A stretch of 64,000 nt of DNA, taken from NCBI GenBank assembly GCA_003640385.1, contig RCAB01000125.1, positions 83,199 through 147,198 on the forward strand. Reading direction: 5' to 3'. This stretch comes from Setaria digitata (Eukaryota; Nematoda; Chromadorea; Rhabditida; Setariidae). A model generated the notes under the pieces. It did no database searches. It was given only the letters and a program-made list of their open reading frames with translations, and was not told the origin of the DNA. A program made the translations under genes and the position numbers. Positions 10,701-25,000 of this stretch are shown here, piece after piece. Position 1 is the stretch's first letter. Each line of letters opens with the position of its first letter.

Positions 10701-13510
10701 AAAAAAAAAGAACAAAACACAAAACTCGGCATATTTGATCGAGGTTTCCGAAAAGCAAATCCGGTTCTACCGTTAATAAACATCCTTCAACCTGGCATTT
10801 TTTCAATGGCTCCTTGTAAACATTTCTAAAAAAAAAAAAAAATCACACCATATGCAGTTCAATTAAATAATGATAAATATTTCAGACATTAAGTCTCTTC
10901 TAATTTTTATCAAACCAATTAATTAATGGATAGGCTAAGCTAAATAATATTGTTAACTTGTGTTTGAAAAATGTTTTTTTGAATGAAATTTAAATTTCAA
11001 ATCGTTTTCTGAGCTAAATTGAATAAACCTCAGAACGAGAAGTTGTTTGTGAAGAAATATCAATTCACTGTGGAATAACTCCCAAACTGCTTGCAAACGT
11101 TTCTTGTCCAATGATTCCAAATTTTCCACATCAACAGCAAATATTTCATTCCAACTGACCAGCTATAAAATGTTTAATCAAGTCCTTAAGTTCATGGAAT
11201 CTAGTTCTTTCGAGACTTTACAAAGATAGAATTTGGAAATTCGCATCTGATCTGAAGATCTCATCGAGACTTTTCTTTCTACTGAATGCTCAATCTTATC
11301 GTTTTGAAAGAAAAGGAAAATTTCACTGTCATCAAGATGTAACTTCCAATACAGACCCTAACATAGCACTAAATTTATTCATTTATTTCTTTTCTCATTC
11401 ACTTGGTTAGAATCATTATTTGTATGTGTTAGAAGGAAAAATAAATGCAAAAATTGTTAAAAATTTCGAGCATTAAAGATCAAGCAAAATTTAACAATGA
11501 AAAGTTAAAAAATTATTGATTTATTAATTGCTTTCTAGCCACTAATTAGACATTCGTTGTTTGTGGAACTTTCATAATTTTCCTTGAATTCGACATGCAT
11601 TCTGAGTTTCGATTACTTACAAGTAATTTTTCTAGCTCCTCATCATCAAATTCCGGATCACCGGATACTTCCAACGCAGCCTGAACATGTTTTATAATTT
11701 CACGTCTTTTGGCCCTATGTGACCATTCATACTGCAATAATAAAAACTGCTTTTATGATTAACCAAATGAGCTGTAAATATTTGAAAAAGCGAGGGATTC
11801 GAGTTTGAAGAGGCCAATCTTCAAATCTAATCCACTTCTATTCAGTTTTCACACCTGTTGTTCCAGCTTTCCGCCTTCATTCACCTTCTATAATCCTTCT
11901 TTCCTCAATAAAGACCCACTGGAATAGAACGCACTGTGATCACTTCAAGAAGTTTCCAGCAAAATTCAAAAAAAATTGATAAATTCTTCTTTCCGCACAA
12001 AATAACAAATTTCGATTCGAATTACTACCAGTCGTTTTAAAATCCACGGTGAGCCTGTCCTTGAATGTTCGTTTGTATCGGCATAGAAAGCTTGGGTTGC
12101 AATTGTTGCCCTTTGTAAATCTGCATTATCAATATCAATATCAATCTGCATTATCGGTATCAAATATCATTTTTTTTTTTTTAGACACTCATATCATCTA
12201 CAAGAGAATATAGAATATCAGTATCAGATAAGATTATAACTCATAACAGTCCTACAAGTATTTTGTATTCAAATAGGAGTGCTGGAAAAAAAAAAAAAAA
12301 TTCGAATAATTTCAATAATTCATTCCACGCTATCAAAAACAAAGCTTTTAAGCTTAAGCAGATAAGTATAATTCTTTTCCCTCTCTTCAGAATAAGAACA
12401 AAAACATTTGCAAAATATCGAAATTATCGGAAAACTTTCTACAATACAATTTTTCATTGAAACATTTTTACCTGCTAACAAACCACCTCCAGAACTGATT
12501 GCTCGATTGAAAAGTTGCGAATCATTGGGTGATATTTTCAGGTGTGGCACAATGATTACGTTATCTGAACAGCCTTCTCCATCTGTTCTACAAAACTTCC
12601 AATACTGCATCTGTTTTTTTTTTTTCCCCTATCTTTTATTTCAGTTTTATTTTCATGCAACTTACTGGAAAAAAAAAAAAAAAAACAAAATCGGACAACT
12701 TTAGGATGAATAAGCAAATTACAAGACATCGAATAGTTTGCACAACAAATAATCAATGCTATATAAATTATCCGATACTGATAGGAGTGTGCCTCATGAT
12801 CTTTTATCACCAGAAGTTCAGTATAGGCTTAGGCGAGACTCGAGCATATTTGTTTCTACACTTTTCTCCTTCATTCGTTTGTCAAAGCGCAGATAAATAA
12901 GTAAATAAATAAACAAAGAAGAAGGCGATGCAAATCAAAACTGAATATGCTGAAGGCTTTTAATCCATAAAATGTGTTCATATTTCGGAATACATGCACT
13001 AAATATAATGAAAAAAAAAAAAAAAAAAAAAGATTTTGACATATGAAAAGTTTTTAAAAATGTGCTGGAAAACTTACTCATCTAGTTGGACACCTGGCTG
13101 TAAAGAAGTTAATATATTAAACAGTTAAATCAACATTGAACTCTTTTCGTGCCTGAGAAAAATTAACAAAAAAAAAAAAGTTTTTCTTTTTTTATTAATC
13201 GAAGAGTAACGGAACCTTGAAGCTAAATAGGTATTAAGTTATGTTGTAAAAGAATTAATAATTCCAAAATTAACAATCTAACTGATCTATTCTTTTTCCA
13301 AAATGGAAACGACCCTCCTAAATAATACAAAGGATCAGTTTTATGAAAAAAAAATTTAAAATTTTTATTTGAAGAAAATTAACGGCATTTGAGAAAAATG
13401 AAATTAGAATAAATTACTGATAAATGTTTGACCTGTTCAGGTACCAAAGCATATCGTCGAGTTAGTTGTTCCCTGTTTGGATGAATTGTTTGAATTTCCG
13501 TTTCTTCTTG
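7793..13510 (-). CDS. Rho guanine nucleotide exchange factor, DH-PH, PLEKHG5/Syx-like
   Basis: The protein should activate Rho-type GTPases by nucleotide exchange at membranes. Fourteen exons join in phase: 13510-13433, 12610-12472, 12120-12029, 11731-11621, 11162-11029, 10825-10726, 10599-10489, 10302-10162, 9983-9809, 9627-9512, 9349-9256, 9121-9036, 8867-8538 and 8119-7793, giving about 677 residues without the true N-terminus. The DH domain starts at SWNEIF (11162) and ends with the signature LEDLLIAPLQRITRLPILLKEI region (9983-9809). The PH domain begins with the IWPSIIELEARTFIPD linker, continues with the CYAFLFNDMFLLTK strand and ends in the QVVSIFTLQAAS to LWIGKFQ helix. The WPS-ELE-FIPD linker and the last four residues, IETV (a class I PDZ ligand), both point to PLEKHG5/Syx. 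The two most 5' exons are less certain: exon 12610-12472 has a competing frame, and further exons may lie upstream. Confidence 0.82.
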
Positions 13511-13830
13511 CTAAAACATTGAAAGTAATTTAAAATTCATCATCAAAAGACATTAATTGACAATCGATTCCACTACTTTTATTTTTTTTAATTTATTGCT
13601 TAGTAGCAATCTCTTATTTATAATTATATTCTAGATTAGTTAATTCATTATTGATATCCAAACTTATTTTTTACCCAAATAGTTCTTTTTTCTGTTTTTT
13701 TTTTAGACAAATTTTTTATCGAATTTGAACCTTTCATAACTGCTGTACAATTTTTATTTGAAGAAAATTAACGGCATTTGAAAGAAATGAAATGAAATAA
13801 TCACTTATATAATCACTCATCTAAATGATA
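13360..13830. repeat. Pair of about 60-bp direct repeats flanking the first recognised GEF exon
   Basis: The sequence around 13362-13425 (TTTTTATTTGAAGAAAATTA then ACGGCATTTGA) recurs at about 13750-13815 with small changes. The copies lie either side of the exon 13510-13433, so they look like a local duplication of intron sequence. Confidence 0.7.
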
Positions 13831-13868
13831 AATGTTAAGATTGTTTATCATATCTGTTAAACATTTTA

Positions 13869-14000
13869 TCAGTTTATCGTTTCACTGTAACATTCCTGAG
13901 AATCGGAAAATAATCGTCTCAGCGCCAATTTCATCGTATGTTTATAGCCGCTGCTCATTTGCGATGTTTCTATCTTGTCATCGTATTTCTGTTTCTTCAT
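13869..14000 (-). CDS. Small ORF (43 aa) upstream of the Rho GEF, unknown
   Basis: An ATG at 14000 opens a 43-codon frame starting MKKQKYDDKIETSQ and ending at TGA 13869-13871. It has balanced composition for such AT-rich DNA and lies 360 bp 5' of the first recognised GEF exon on the same strand. It could be a first coding exon of the GEF, an upstream ORF, or chance. No donor within it joins in phase to exon 13510-13433, which argues against the first option as I have drawn it. Confidence 0.2.
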   Translation of the reverse strand: MKKQKYDDKIETSQMSSGYKHTMKLALRRLFSDSQECYSETIN

Positions 14001-17000
14001 TCTTTGCACCTCACTTCACGTAAATCTCCACGTGGAAGACGTCTTATTCTGGTAATACGATGTCACAACGTGAAACATACGTGAGATAGGAGATTTCGAA
14101 GCACGAGAGATTCTTCTTTTTGCTGATAATTAAATTTCTCGAGCTACAGAAGATAGTTATTGAAGAGAGTTAGATTAAGAATCTTTATGGACCCCAGGAG
14201 AAATAATTCATTCAGCTGCTCCATCTGCTGGCACTGCGATCTATTATTTAGAAGATAATAAAAAGATATTTTTGGCTCCAATAAATCCAATAATCCTCTG
14301 TCGTCAAAAAGCCTTAAGATAGAATAACTACACCAAATAGTACCAATATTGAACTAGGAAAGAATGAGAAATTAGAATTTAAAAAAAAAAAAATATTTTT
14401 AGATAGAAAAAAGTTTATTAAATTTTAAATTTGTTTAATAATGAATTCAAAAATTAATACCGCAATAACATATGATTTTTATAAAAAAATAATTTTATAA
14501 TTAAAAACAATTTGCTTAACGAAAAATCGTAATTAATATTTTATTTCACTTTAGCCGTAATACCATTTCAGAAAGTAACATTCATTCACTATAATGTTAT
14601 TCTAAATTTTTTTCACTTAAACTTATAACTACAAAAAAAAAAAAACTTTTAAGATAAATGTAAATAAACAGTGTAAAAAATTTTTTTAAAAATAAATTTG
14701 TTTTTTTTTTTTCTCCTTCTCCCTCAAAATAATGAACTTTTCAAAAGAAAAAAAAAAAAAAAAATTCATTGCCGTGAAATGCATTTAATGAATCAAATGA
14801 CTAGAATTTTAATGATTAAAATTTCTCTCCTGCTTTATAATTTATTTTTCATAATTGTTTGCATGTTTGATTAAAGCAAATTGATGATAAACTTTTGATT
14901 ATGAAAGAACAAACTGGGAAATCCAAAAAGCGAGAGAAAAAAAGATGATTTTCAGAGAGATAACGCAATAAATAATGAATAAATTTCGAGATATCTCGCA
15001 TGAAAGCTTAATAACATATCCGTTATGATAGTGAAAAACTTCCATCAAATTCATCTTGATATTTATTCATTTGAGATAATGATGATGAAGAAAAGAATAA
15101 GTATTAATACCACATTTAATATCTGAAAGGAAAAAGGCCAAACGATTCTTTTAGGAGCATAGAATGTCATTATAACGTGAAATATTTGTTTAAGCTTATT
15201 TCATCTATTTTTTACAGCAACAAAATTTCATTTCTTACTTCTGGAACAAAGACCAAACTAAATTGTTTCTAAAAAGTTCGAAATTCACACTTCTCATAGA
15301 GTTAACCGAACTTGATTGGTCAAATAACTACAGTAAATTAAATTTGACTCGTCAAAACTGTAGCAAATTTTTGTTTGATTACTTGTCACTGCTTTTTTTT
15401 TTTTTAAAAAAAAAAGAAGGGATAAAAGAGAAATCTGCTCTCTCTAACACTAAAAACTGTGAACTGTCGAAAAGAAGAAACAAAAATGAAAAAGTTTGGA
15501 AAAAAATGCGACGACTTTTATTAGTAGACCTCAAAATGTATTTTATCTAATCTTTGGACAATTCGTTTTCTTTCCTTTCTCCTTTGTGAATATTTCATTT
15601 TTCTACTACTAATGAATATTTGTGAATGAAGAAAATTATCAGAGGAATAATAATAATTACAATCACAGGAATGCTCTAGTTTGTTCAATTAAACTTGACA
15701 AATAATTCGCCAGGAAATACGTTGTGATGTCTCTTTATATGCAGAAACGTAAAAATATTAATCAGTTATACTATTAATTCTTTCTCCAATTTTTTTTTTT
15801 TTTCTATTATATTGTTCCTGCTTCGTTCTCACTTTTCATCTAATTTTGGCTTCGCAGTACAAATGAGCAGTTAAAGCAATAATCAAGAAAAAGAGCCTAG
15901 CTCGATCATCCTGGCCATTATTTATTCTGAGTCAATGCTGCTCTTTTCAAAGTTAGATAGATATAATGGAGAATGAGTTATCAAGTTTCTGCTCAGCAAA
16001 TAATGGTTTAAAAAACAAATAAATAGTTTTTAATTGAAATTTTAGACTATTTCTACTGATAAATTGTGAAAGTTCTGCTCAACAATTGGTCGTACATCTT
16101 GACGAATCCTGAAATGAAATTTGTAAACTAACCATAAAGTAGTACTAACTCTTATCGTCCTCATTTTTAAAAACAAGATTAAAAAAAAAAAAATTTTAGA
16201 TTAAAATTTTAAGACAGAAAAACAAACAGGTAAGACAAAATAAAAATATTGTTATTGCACTGAGGCATGCATGCAAGCTAGGATAATGTGCCTTAGCTAA
16301 TTATTCATTTTTATATTTCACTTTCGAATCAATATGATGAGACTTCTCAACTTGCTGTATAAATAAAACTCGTTTAAATTATTTTCGGACTTGACTTCTA
16401 TAGACTGCTATAGACACGGATGGTAGAACAAAGCAATAATTATGCTAGCAATTAATTTCAACTTCATAGTTTTGGGATTTTTCGAAACTTTTTGAAACAA
16501 TAAAAGAAAAAGAGAGAGAAAGCAGAAATTTGTCCTGTAAGAAGATGAGTAATAGAAAGTGCTGCTTCTCTAAGAAGATATCCTATATTTAATTTCAAAA
16601 AATCAGCAATGAAAGTTTAAAAAGCTTAAAGCTTTCCAATTAGAAAGCAAAGTATTGCAAAAAATTAGTTCCAGACATTTATGCAATAGAATTTTTCTAA
16701 CAAACTACCGCCATAGGAGGGTAGAAATTTATTGAAAGGAATTATTTCATTTTCAAATCAGGATGAGATGACGAAATAGCTTAACTAAGAGTTAGCTGAC
16801 TTTTCAAAGTAAGTTATTCACTCTTTTATGAGATTTTTAATTTCTCATTTTTTTTTTTTGCCAGGTTTCTACAGAAGATATTGAGGGGTAAAGAATTTTA
16901 TAGTTTTATAATTTGCTAATTAGTCTTTAAACATATTTCTTCTTGAATGGTATTTTGTGAAAGTTTTAACAATACTTTATCGCTAAAATATATACATCTC

Positions 17001-18710
17001 TCTAAATTACAATTGGAATATTCACAAATGGCAAGAATTAAATTAATAAATGATAATTTATTGCAAGTAGCATATTTGAAGAAAGTAAAACTTGAGAATA
17101 GGCTAAAAATAATAATAGCTTGGAGTATTTCTGAGATGGTTTTAAAAAAAGGAAAAGAATAATAGGATAAATTAAACTTTTTGAAATTTATATAAGCGAA
17201 ATAATCATCGAAGCCAAGCTATTAAAAAATTGACTTTTTAAATATTCACCTATACACAAGAAATGAAAAACATATTTTCTACTACCAATTTTAATTTTTT
17301 GAATGATTTGTGAAAAAAAGAAGACAATAATTTCCTAAATTTCATGGCCAAGAACATTGCTCCTCTCCCTGTAAACTCTCTTTTCTCCTAGCACTTAATA
17401 GAACCTAATAAACTCGAAATGACTACCCTGTAATTTGGATCATCAATTCAAATATATCGAATCCAAGCTATTAAAAAATTGGCTTTTTAAATATATACCT
17501 ATACACAAAAAAAAAAGAAAAACATATTTCTATTACCAATTTTAATTTTTTGAATGATTTGTGAAAAAAGAAAATAATAATTTCTCTAACTCTTACTTCA
17601 TTTTTGGTGCTTTTCCAATTTGAAACAGCAGTATATTTTTTACTTGAATTTGAAAGTTTAAATCTTATTTCTTCAGGAATTATATCAAGTCAAATGATAA
17701 TAAATATAGCAAGTCAATACAGATAATATATGACAAAGAAAGATATAATTAACTAAGAATAATTAAAACTTAAAATGGAGTTTAAATTGCGGTTTATAAT
17801 GAGTTTGGATTTTTTAATGCGATAAAAATCTATCTACAGAAAGTGATGGACTGGGAAATCTCGAGAGGTTTGGGTAAAATAATTAGTCTAATTCTTAAAT
17901 TAGTAACTATGATAGGAAAAGTTAGAAACAGCTTGCTTGCTTTTGTTACAGCTAAAAGTTATAAAATTTCATTTATTTGTGATAGAAAAATTGTATAAGA
18001 AGGAAAGATCACGATGAAACAAACAAGGCTGAAATAAGATAATTATAATTAATTTCTCGATATGCTGCTTTATGATATGTAAGAATCTTAAGTTAACAAA
18101 TAATTATAGTTAATTACCTCGTGATAATTAAAGGAGAAGTGAGGGGAAATGTTGGATAACGACAGCTAAGACGAATTTTAAAGGAGGATGAAAAAGTGTA
18201 CGGATTTAATGAAATTGAAGTATGGCTAGGAAGCCTAGGCTTTTAACTTCTTCGTCTTTAAATTCTTGTTTAGCTGTTAATTAGATGCAAATATTGCATT
18301 TCAAGTATAATAGTAGCTTCGAATGCTTCGATAAATAAAACATTTTAGTCCATTCAGAAACCGAAGAAAGATGCAAAAAAAAAAAAAAGCGGCAAGTATC
18401 TGCTTGGTTTGAATATAAGGTTTTGAAACTGATAATTAATTAAATTTGGTTGCTCAAATGTGTGCAAATTTTCAGCTAGAAATTGTCAACTTAATGCAAC
18501 TAATTGGAACAAATTTAACAGAACTTTAACATTATTAATTAAAAAAAAAAAAAAAGTAAAAGAAGGGAGAAAATTACCTGTTTCAGTAACCGATTACCAC
18601 GTAAGTGATGAAACAACGCAAGTGATGATGATGACGATGATGATGATGATTCGGCCATAATAGTGAAAAGTTTTTTTTAGAATTTTCTTTAGAAAAAGGA
18701 AGCGCATAAA
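14001..18710. other. AT-rich intergenic sequence
   Basis: Poly-A and poly-T tracts and short random ORFs only. The one structured item is the duplication at 17203-17585. The promoter of the Rho GEF is expected near the left end, but no motif is clear enough to call. Confidence 0.5.
17203..17585. repeat. Diverged direct repeat, two copies of about 130 bp
   Basis: Copy 1 at about 17206-17335 and copy 2 at about 17456-17585 share long identical blocks, such as CCAAGCTATTAAAAAATTG and ACCAATTTTAATTTTTTGAA, with scattered substitutions and small indels. About 120 bp of unrelated sequence separates them. No terminal inverted repeats or coding capacity were seen. Confidence 0.8.
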
Positions 18711-19043
18711 TTATCGTTTGAGGCCAATTTGATCGCTTCTAGCTCCTTTCATTGGATACATTTCATTTTGCTTCAAAATAAATCTGAAAAATGGCAAAGC
18801 TAAATGATTACAGTTATAATTGCCGCAAGATAAGGATTGATTTTGATCGGTGACAGTGATGCGACAGAATTCTTCTTCATCCGTTATTTGGGAAAATGTG
18901 AGAGTGATGTGATAAGTGTTGTCACCGATGAAATTGAAATGGGACATTTCTTTCTTCTTGACGGAAGTTTGAATTCTATCATTCGTCACAAAAACTAACA
19001 AATAGATTTGAATTGAGGGAGAAGTGTATTTATCGCTCTGCAT
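18711..19043 (-). CDS. Hypothetical protein, single-exon ORF of 110 aa
   Basis: A true ATG at 19043 opens a 110-codon frame to TAA. It begins MQSDKYTSPSIQIYLLVFVT, which includes a short hydrophobic run. The middle has a varied, acidic composition (TDEEEFCRITVTD) and a Cys cluster (CGNYNC). A strong acceptor-like TGCCATTTTTCAG lies inside the frame near 18780, so the last 24 codons could instead be a separate exon. I do not recognise the family. Length and composition are better than chance ORFs nearby, but there is no supporting conserved motif. Confidence 0.3.
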   Translation of the reverse strand: MQSDKYTSPSIQIYLLVFVTNDRIQTSVKKKEMSHFNFIGDNTYHITLTFSQITDEEEFCRITVTDQNQSLSCGNYNCNHLALPFFRFILKQNEMYPMKGARSDQIGLKR

Positions 19044-22000
19044 TGCCTCTAATTTACCACCTTATTAATAGGAAAATAAAAGGCTAGTTTTTATTTCCCT
19101 AACTTTTGATAAAAATCATTTAGTTACTTTTGAATATCACAATTTGGTTTCCTTTTTTTTTTTTTTTCAAAAGAAATTTTCTCAAATATTCATTATATTT
19201 GAACTGATCACAATTATTTTTGAAATGAAGCATTTATGGTAGAGTAAGTTAAATATTTACTAATCTATTGATTGTATTATTTTCTACAACCATTGTTTCA
19301 ATTTTTATCAAAATTTTTAGTAAACCACTTTTGTGAAGACAAGTGGCATTATTTATTGAGTATTTATTAGAAAAAAAAGAAAGGAAAAAAAAAAACTCAA
19401 TTAATAGCTTATTTAGGAGAAAAAGTCAACCTCATGTCATATGATTTATTTAAAATGCTTTCCTTTTCATTCTAAATTTCAAGCCTCTTAATCTTACCAT
19501 TCTAAATAAGTTTTGGCATTAAAATTAATTTCTAATTAATGCTTTCTATGCCGCTGAATAAAATTCGACAAAATTTTACAATTCGTCTAGCTCTAACATT
19601 TTTCAACATCTAATGACAACAATTTCATTATTGCTCAAATGATTTCATTGATTTCAAAGAATTATTACTATTTAAAAGTAATTTGTTATGACAGTTATGC
19701 AACAAAGAAAAGTTGAGAATATTTCAAATGGAGCTTATTTAAGGGTATAAAAATAATATGCAACAAGTATTACAATTAGACGTTTAGTGTAATGATTCGC
19801 ATGATATTAATATGATTATTAAGCTATTCTAAAACATTATTGTAAAGCAATGGTAATATAAAAATTAAAAGTATCATTAATGAGTAACATTCGAAATGCA
19901 ATGAAAATGCTAAATATTATTATTATTTACTATCATTATTAGTTGATTACTTAATTGTTAATTACTATTATTGCAAAATTATCGTGCTATTAATTATTAA
20001 TACTGCCAACATATTTTTTTTTCTTTAAATTTTTTCTTTAGCGAAAAAAATTATGATGGTCTTAATTAATTAAAAAGAAAACTGGTTGAGTGGATCCTTT
20101 TACTTAACAGTTTTATTGTTCCTGCAAACGATCAAATGACTTTTTTAGAGCACTGGAATTTACCAGAAAATACTTAGATGAGGCTTGTTGTTCAAAGCTA
20201 TTCCGGCCTTCCCAATGCACATTATAAGGATAAACTTGGCTCTTTTATACTTAGTTCAGATTTTTAATACCAGATTAAATAAGCCCAGCAAATAATGAAA
20301 TAAATAATTTACAAATGAGCAATGAAGTATGTGAAAATTAGGAAAATGAATAAACAAAGCAAACTGAAGTAGTAATTTAAAATTAAAAAATTGAAAACAG
20401 AGAAGTTGGATCATAAAATTGAGAGCTGAAATTGAAAATGGAACTGAAATCATTTTTCTACAAATTAAAAATTGGGATAATATTTAAATATGCGGGGTGA
20501 TTAAAATAACGTAATAAATTTCAACGAAATGCTTAATTTTCGTGTAGCTGAATGTATGATTTTATGAAAAATCCAAGCTGCTAAGCAGAATTTTTCATAA
20601 ATCAATCAATCATTAAGTAATATAATTAATAAACAATATGCAATAGACAAATAAGCACTTTGTATGCTGAAATTTGTTTATCACCTTCTCAACGAATGAT
20701 CAGCACAGCAGATGGCTCAACACTGATGTTAACAAATATGAAAACGAAAACTATCATGTAATTAACAGAGAAAAATTCTTGTTCATTAACTGAATATGCT
20801 CACATCGATAAATACCCATGAACTTTACAGCTTGATCAGTAGAGGTAGAGCTTGATTAGTCTTCGGATTGAACTAACTAGAAAGAAACAACATATCAACT
20901 TTATACAGATCTAACAGTTTATTCAAATCAATCAGATCTTCATATACAGCTTTATTTCGGAATATTTTGATCTGTTCAAATTTCATAAAATTTAATTACT
21001 TCAATGAAATTTATTGTATTTCATTCAAAATTCATCCATTACATTTATAATCAATTGGTTTCTAAAAGTAACACAAAAATCGAAGAATATTTTTAACTTG
21101 TGAAAAATGATTCGTTGCATCGACTAGAAGAAACAATTTGCATTTTATTTATTTCTCTTTAGCTGTGGCAAAAGAATTCATTCATTTTGAATAGAAAAGA
21201 GCAAATATTTCAGAACTGAAACAAATATCTTCTAGTTTTAAATAAATTCCGAACGATTACATAAATCAGTAAAAAAGGAAAAGTACCTAATTGAAAAATA
21301 TGGTTAATTGATTATTGCTAATTTTATTCTTGAATCTTCCACTTCGAAGCTGTAATATTAAATATTAGAAGGACTGCGAAGAGTGAGATTGGAATGAAAA
21401 GGACGACGGCTTTACAATTAGTCCTCCCATTAAAATATCCTAATTAAATGCACTGACAAATAATATCAAATATCATAAAGGCCTGTGAATGCAAACTTAA
21501 CATAACAATGCGCTATGTGAAGGAAAAGTAATCCCATATCATACTTTCTACCTTTCAATTTATAAGTTCATTAAGTTAAGGTAGGCAGCTGAGATAAGAT
21601 GCAGTTAGTTAACTGATTATTTCATGAAGTTTACAAACTGATCGCAAAACATAAACTTTTATAAAAAGGGAATTGAGCAGATACTGGATCATTTAGAATA
21701 GAAATTATCATCATATGTCATGATTATAATTTATTTAGAGATACTCATTCCTACCGAGAAAGAACTGTTCGATCGTTTGAAATTTAGCCACAATTATCTC
21801 ATTTGAATTGGAATTAATGGATTGATAATAAGCTACCTTATCATTTCCAGATCTCTAACAATGATATAAACATGAAAATTTGTAATCGATGATATATAGA
21901 GAGAGAGAAAAACCGCACCAATTGTACGGAGAAACAGATGTCAATCTAGTTCTTTTTGTTTTCTTTTTATAGTATGATAAAAGTAAAACGATTGTTCGCA

Positions 22001-25000
22001 ATTCGAAGGCATGTCACCATCATTATAGCTATTATCGCTATCATAATAGCAATAACTATAACATTCATGATTATTACCGTCATAAACACTATCATTTTTT
22101 CAAAAGAAATATTTATGTTAGCGTCTGGATATTGTTATGCGCTGCAAATTTAGAAAAGCCATTTACAGGAGAAGACAAAGCATGAGGAAAGAAAGGAGAA
22201 GAAATATAAATATAAAAGAATACTTTAAAAAGAGAGAGAGAGAGATATTTTGAATCAGGTGGAGAAAGGGATAGCCTAGAATTAAAAGTGTTTGAAGAGG
22301 AAGTGGAAAGAATGATACTTCAACTTTCTAAATTACCGAAGCAGAATGAAGCACTCAGCATCACATAAAATATGACAATTACATGTGCTATGCAAACCAC
22401 TTCAAATGAATTAAATTCATGTCTTATCCATCCTTCGAATAATAAATTTATAAAAAAATTTTTTCACTCCTTCGAAAATTAACTTGTCATTTTCAAAAGA
22501 GTGAAAAGGAGACACAGTGAAAATAAAATGCTTATATAATTCGATTTAATAATTAAAAAAAAAAGCAATTACAAACTCTACTGAAATGGTGGTCGAAGCT
22601 AAATTACTACTGTAGTAATAAAAAACTTTTCATGGTGAACAATAATGATTTAGTTTGTTTATTCATTTTTTTTCTCTTTTTTTTTTGATGAAATTTCCCT
22701 TTTTGAATAAGGATATTGAAGATAATCATTCGATGATTACTAATTGTAATTAGCTGATTGCTAACCAACTATTTGTCTCCAATTACTTCGCTATCAAGTT
22801 AGTCATTTCGCAGTTTTCGATTAATTCATTTCTTAATTGATTAATTTATTCTTCATTCGTTATTTTAAATAAAAAGGTGAAGGTGACTTTAAAAACGACC
22901 TTAGAAACAAAAATAGATTTTTTTTTTTTCTTGGTAAAATTATTGCGTAGCATCTGTAAGAAAAATAAATGCTAAAATCATTTTAGAAAAATGTGGTCTT
23001 TTAGGAGAAATCGATCAGTGCATTCAGAGAACCTGAAAAAATTCCAAGAAAAAAGTTTCAAAAATTTTTGAATTTTTGTTTAATAAAATGAAATTTGTCC
23101 TGGAATGGAAAATTCCATATTGTGTACTTACTAATGGACAAATGGCATCAGTGTGTGGAACATGTCATGGGATTCGCACTAAGCATTTCTCACAACCAGT
23201 GATAAATTAATTTTTTTCTTTTTTTTTTTTTTACAACGAATTTGGTATTTCAGCAAACATATTGTGAAGTTTAAAGCACGGAAAGCTCCAGAATCCTGGC
23301 ATTTTCAAATACACAGTGAATGCCACCATTTTAAAATTGATTGATATAATCAATTTTTCAATTTCATATAAATTTATTTTGAAAAATTCGACCATTCCAA
23401 CATCCTTTTACAAATCAAAATTCATTTCGAAATTCTGTCAGTTTAATATGAATTCATTTAAATATTCCAAATTCTAACCAACAAGAATTTTTAAAAGAAG
23501 GAGAAGACCAGAGAGAAGAAGAAAGAGAGAGAGAGAGAGAGAGAGAGGAGAAAAGGTCGAATTGAAAATGTAAAAGATTTTTTATTTCATTGGAATGAAA
23601 AAACTTGGATCCTTGTATTCTTTTAAATAAAACTATTTAAAAAAAAAAAAAAGAAAAAAAGAAACTATAAAATTTTTTAAATCAAAACGAAAAAGGAGAA
23701 GAAATGAAAAAAAAAAAAAGCTGACATTTTTAGGATAGCGTTGTTGGCTAGCAAAGACTTGTCCATATTGAAAGTATAAAATGCCTCAGGGCAGATGGAT
23801 AAATCCATCTGAAGCTATTGTGTACTTCCCGTATATATTATTCTATCGAGACTTTTTTTTTTTGTAATCATCGTCTTCTCTATAGTGATATAATGAAAAG
23901 CGCTTTTTTCATTGTAAATGAAAAATGAAAAGCATTGTAAGCAATGGTCAATAAAACTCTCTATGAGCTATTAACAAATTGAAATTAATAATTTAACAAA
24001 AAAAAAAAAAAATTTAGTAATATTTGATTTGATAAAATAATTTATATTCGATTGGAAAGCTATTTTAAATTTGAGAGCTTTAATTTTGCATACTGTTAAT
24101 AAACTAATCGATTATCTGCACTTCAAATATTGCATTTTGCAAATAAAAAAAAAAAAAGTTAATTTTAAATAACTGTTCAAAAGGTTTTAAATAGTTTGAA
24201 AAAAAAAAAAAGATTTAAATGTCAACAAAATTTTGGCAAAAGATTATTAAAGAATATTTTCGAAATAAAAAAAAAGGATTTTCGAAAAAATTGCCATGAA
24301 TTGTATAAAGTCCGTAGAAATCCAAAATTTTTTGGTTTTTTATATTTTGAAATATAAACACGGGATGTAAAATAAATTAGATGAAATCTAAATTCTGTAT
24401 TAAAATATATATATTTAAAAACAGTTTTTTTTTTTTTTTTTTTTTAATTTATATATATATAAATGTATATGCATATAGACTGAACTAAATAAATTAGTCT
24501 TAAAAAATGTTGCAATAAGGAAGTCATCCATTTACAACCATTTTGAAGAATAGTTTTCAAATTTTGAAAAATAACTAATTGCATACGATTGCTTGTTAGG
24601 AAGAAGAGTTTTCCGAAGAGAAGATCAGATATATTTGCGTCATCCATCAGCACTACTACTCTTTCATACTTAACTTAGACAGCACTCGTGACACACTTCA
24701 CGCAAGAGAAGTCCTTTGAAATGATTTGGTAAACATTATTAAGAATCATTTATCCAATTCAACTGCAGCATCTAATCTTTGATGCATTCATGATGTTACA
24801 TTTTCGCAATTAGCAATGCATAAAGTTAGTTGCAAATTCCAATCTCACATATCAATCGGAAATTGTCAAAAATATCAGTCAGTTTGTTAGCTGCTCAAAA
24901 TGAAATGTAAAATATGGCCAAAATTTCTAATCTCATAGCAAATAAGAACTTATGTGCCTGGACACGACTACATGCATATGCATAGATGTAGGTGTGGCTG

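Noticed and set aside
12541..12610. Alternative frame of GEF exon 12610 (GSFVEQMEKAVQIT)
   Set aside because: It looks protein-like but reaches a stop, and no donor joins it in phase to the next exon; the chosen frame stays open to a good donor.
13078..13098. Microexon PGVQLDE in the Rho GEF
   Set aside because: It has an acceptor and a GTAAGT donor, but including it shifts the next exon into a frame that soon stops; skipping it keeps the frame open.
21956..22153. 65-codon Ile-rich frame
   Set aside because: It translates a local ATAGC/ATTATC imperfect repeat and has no features beyond that.
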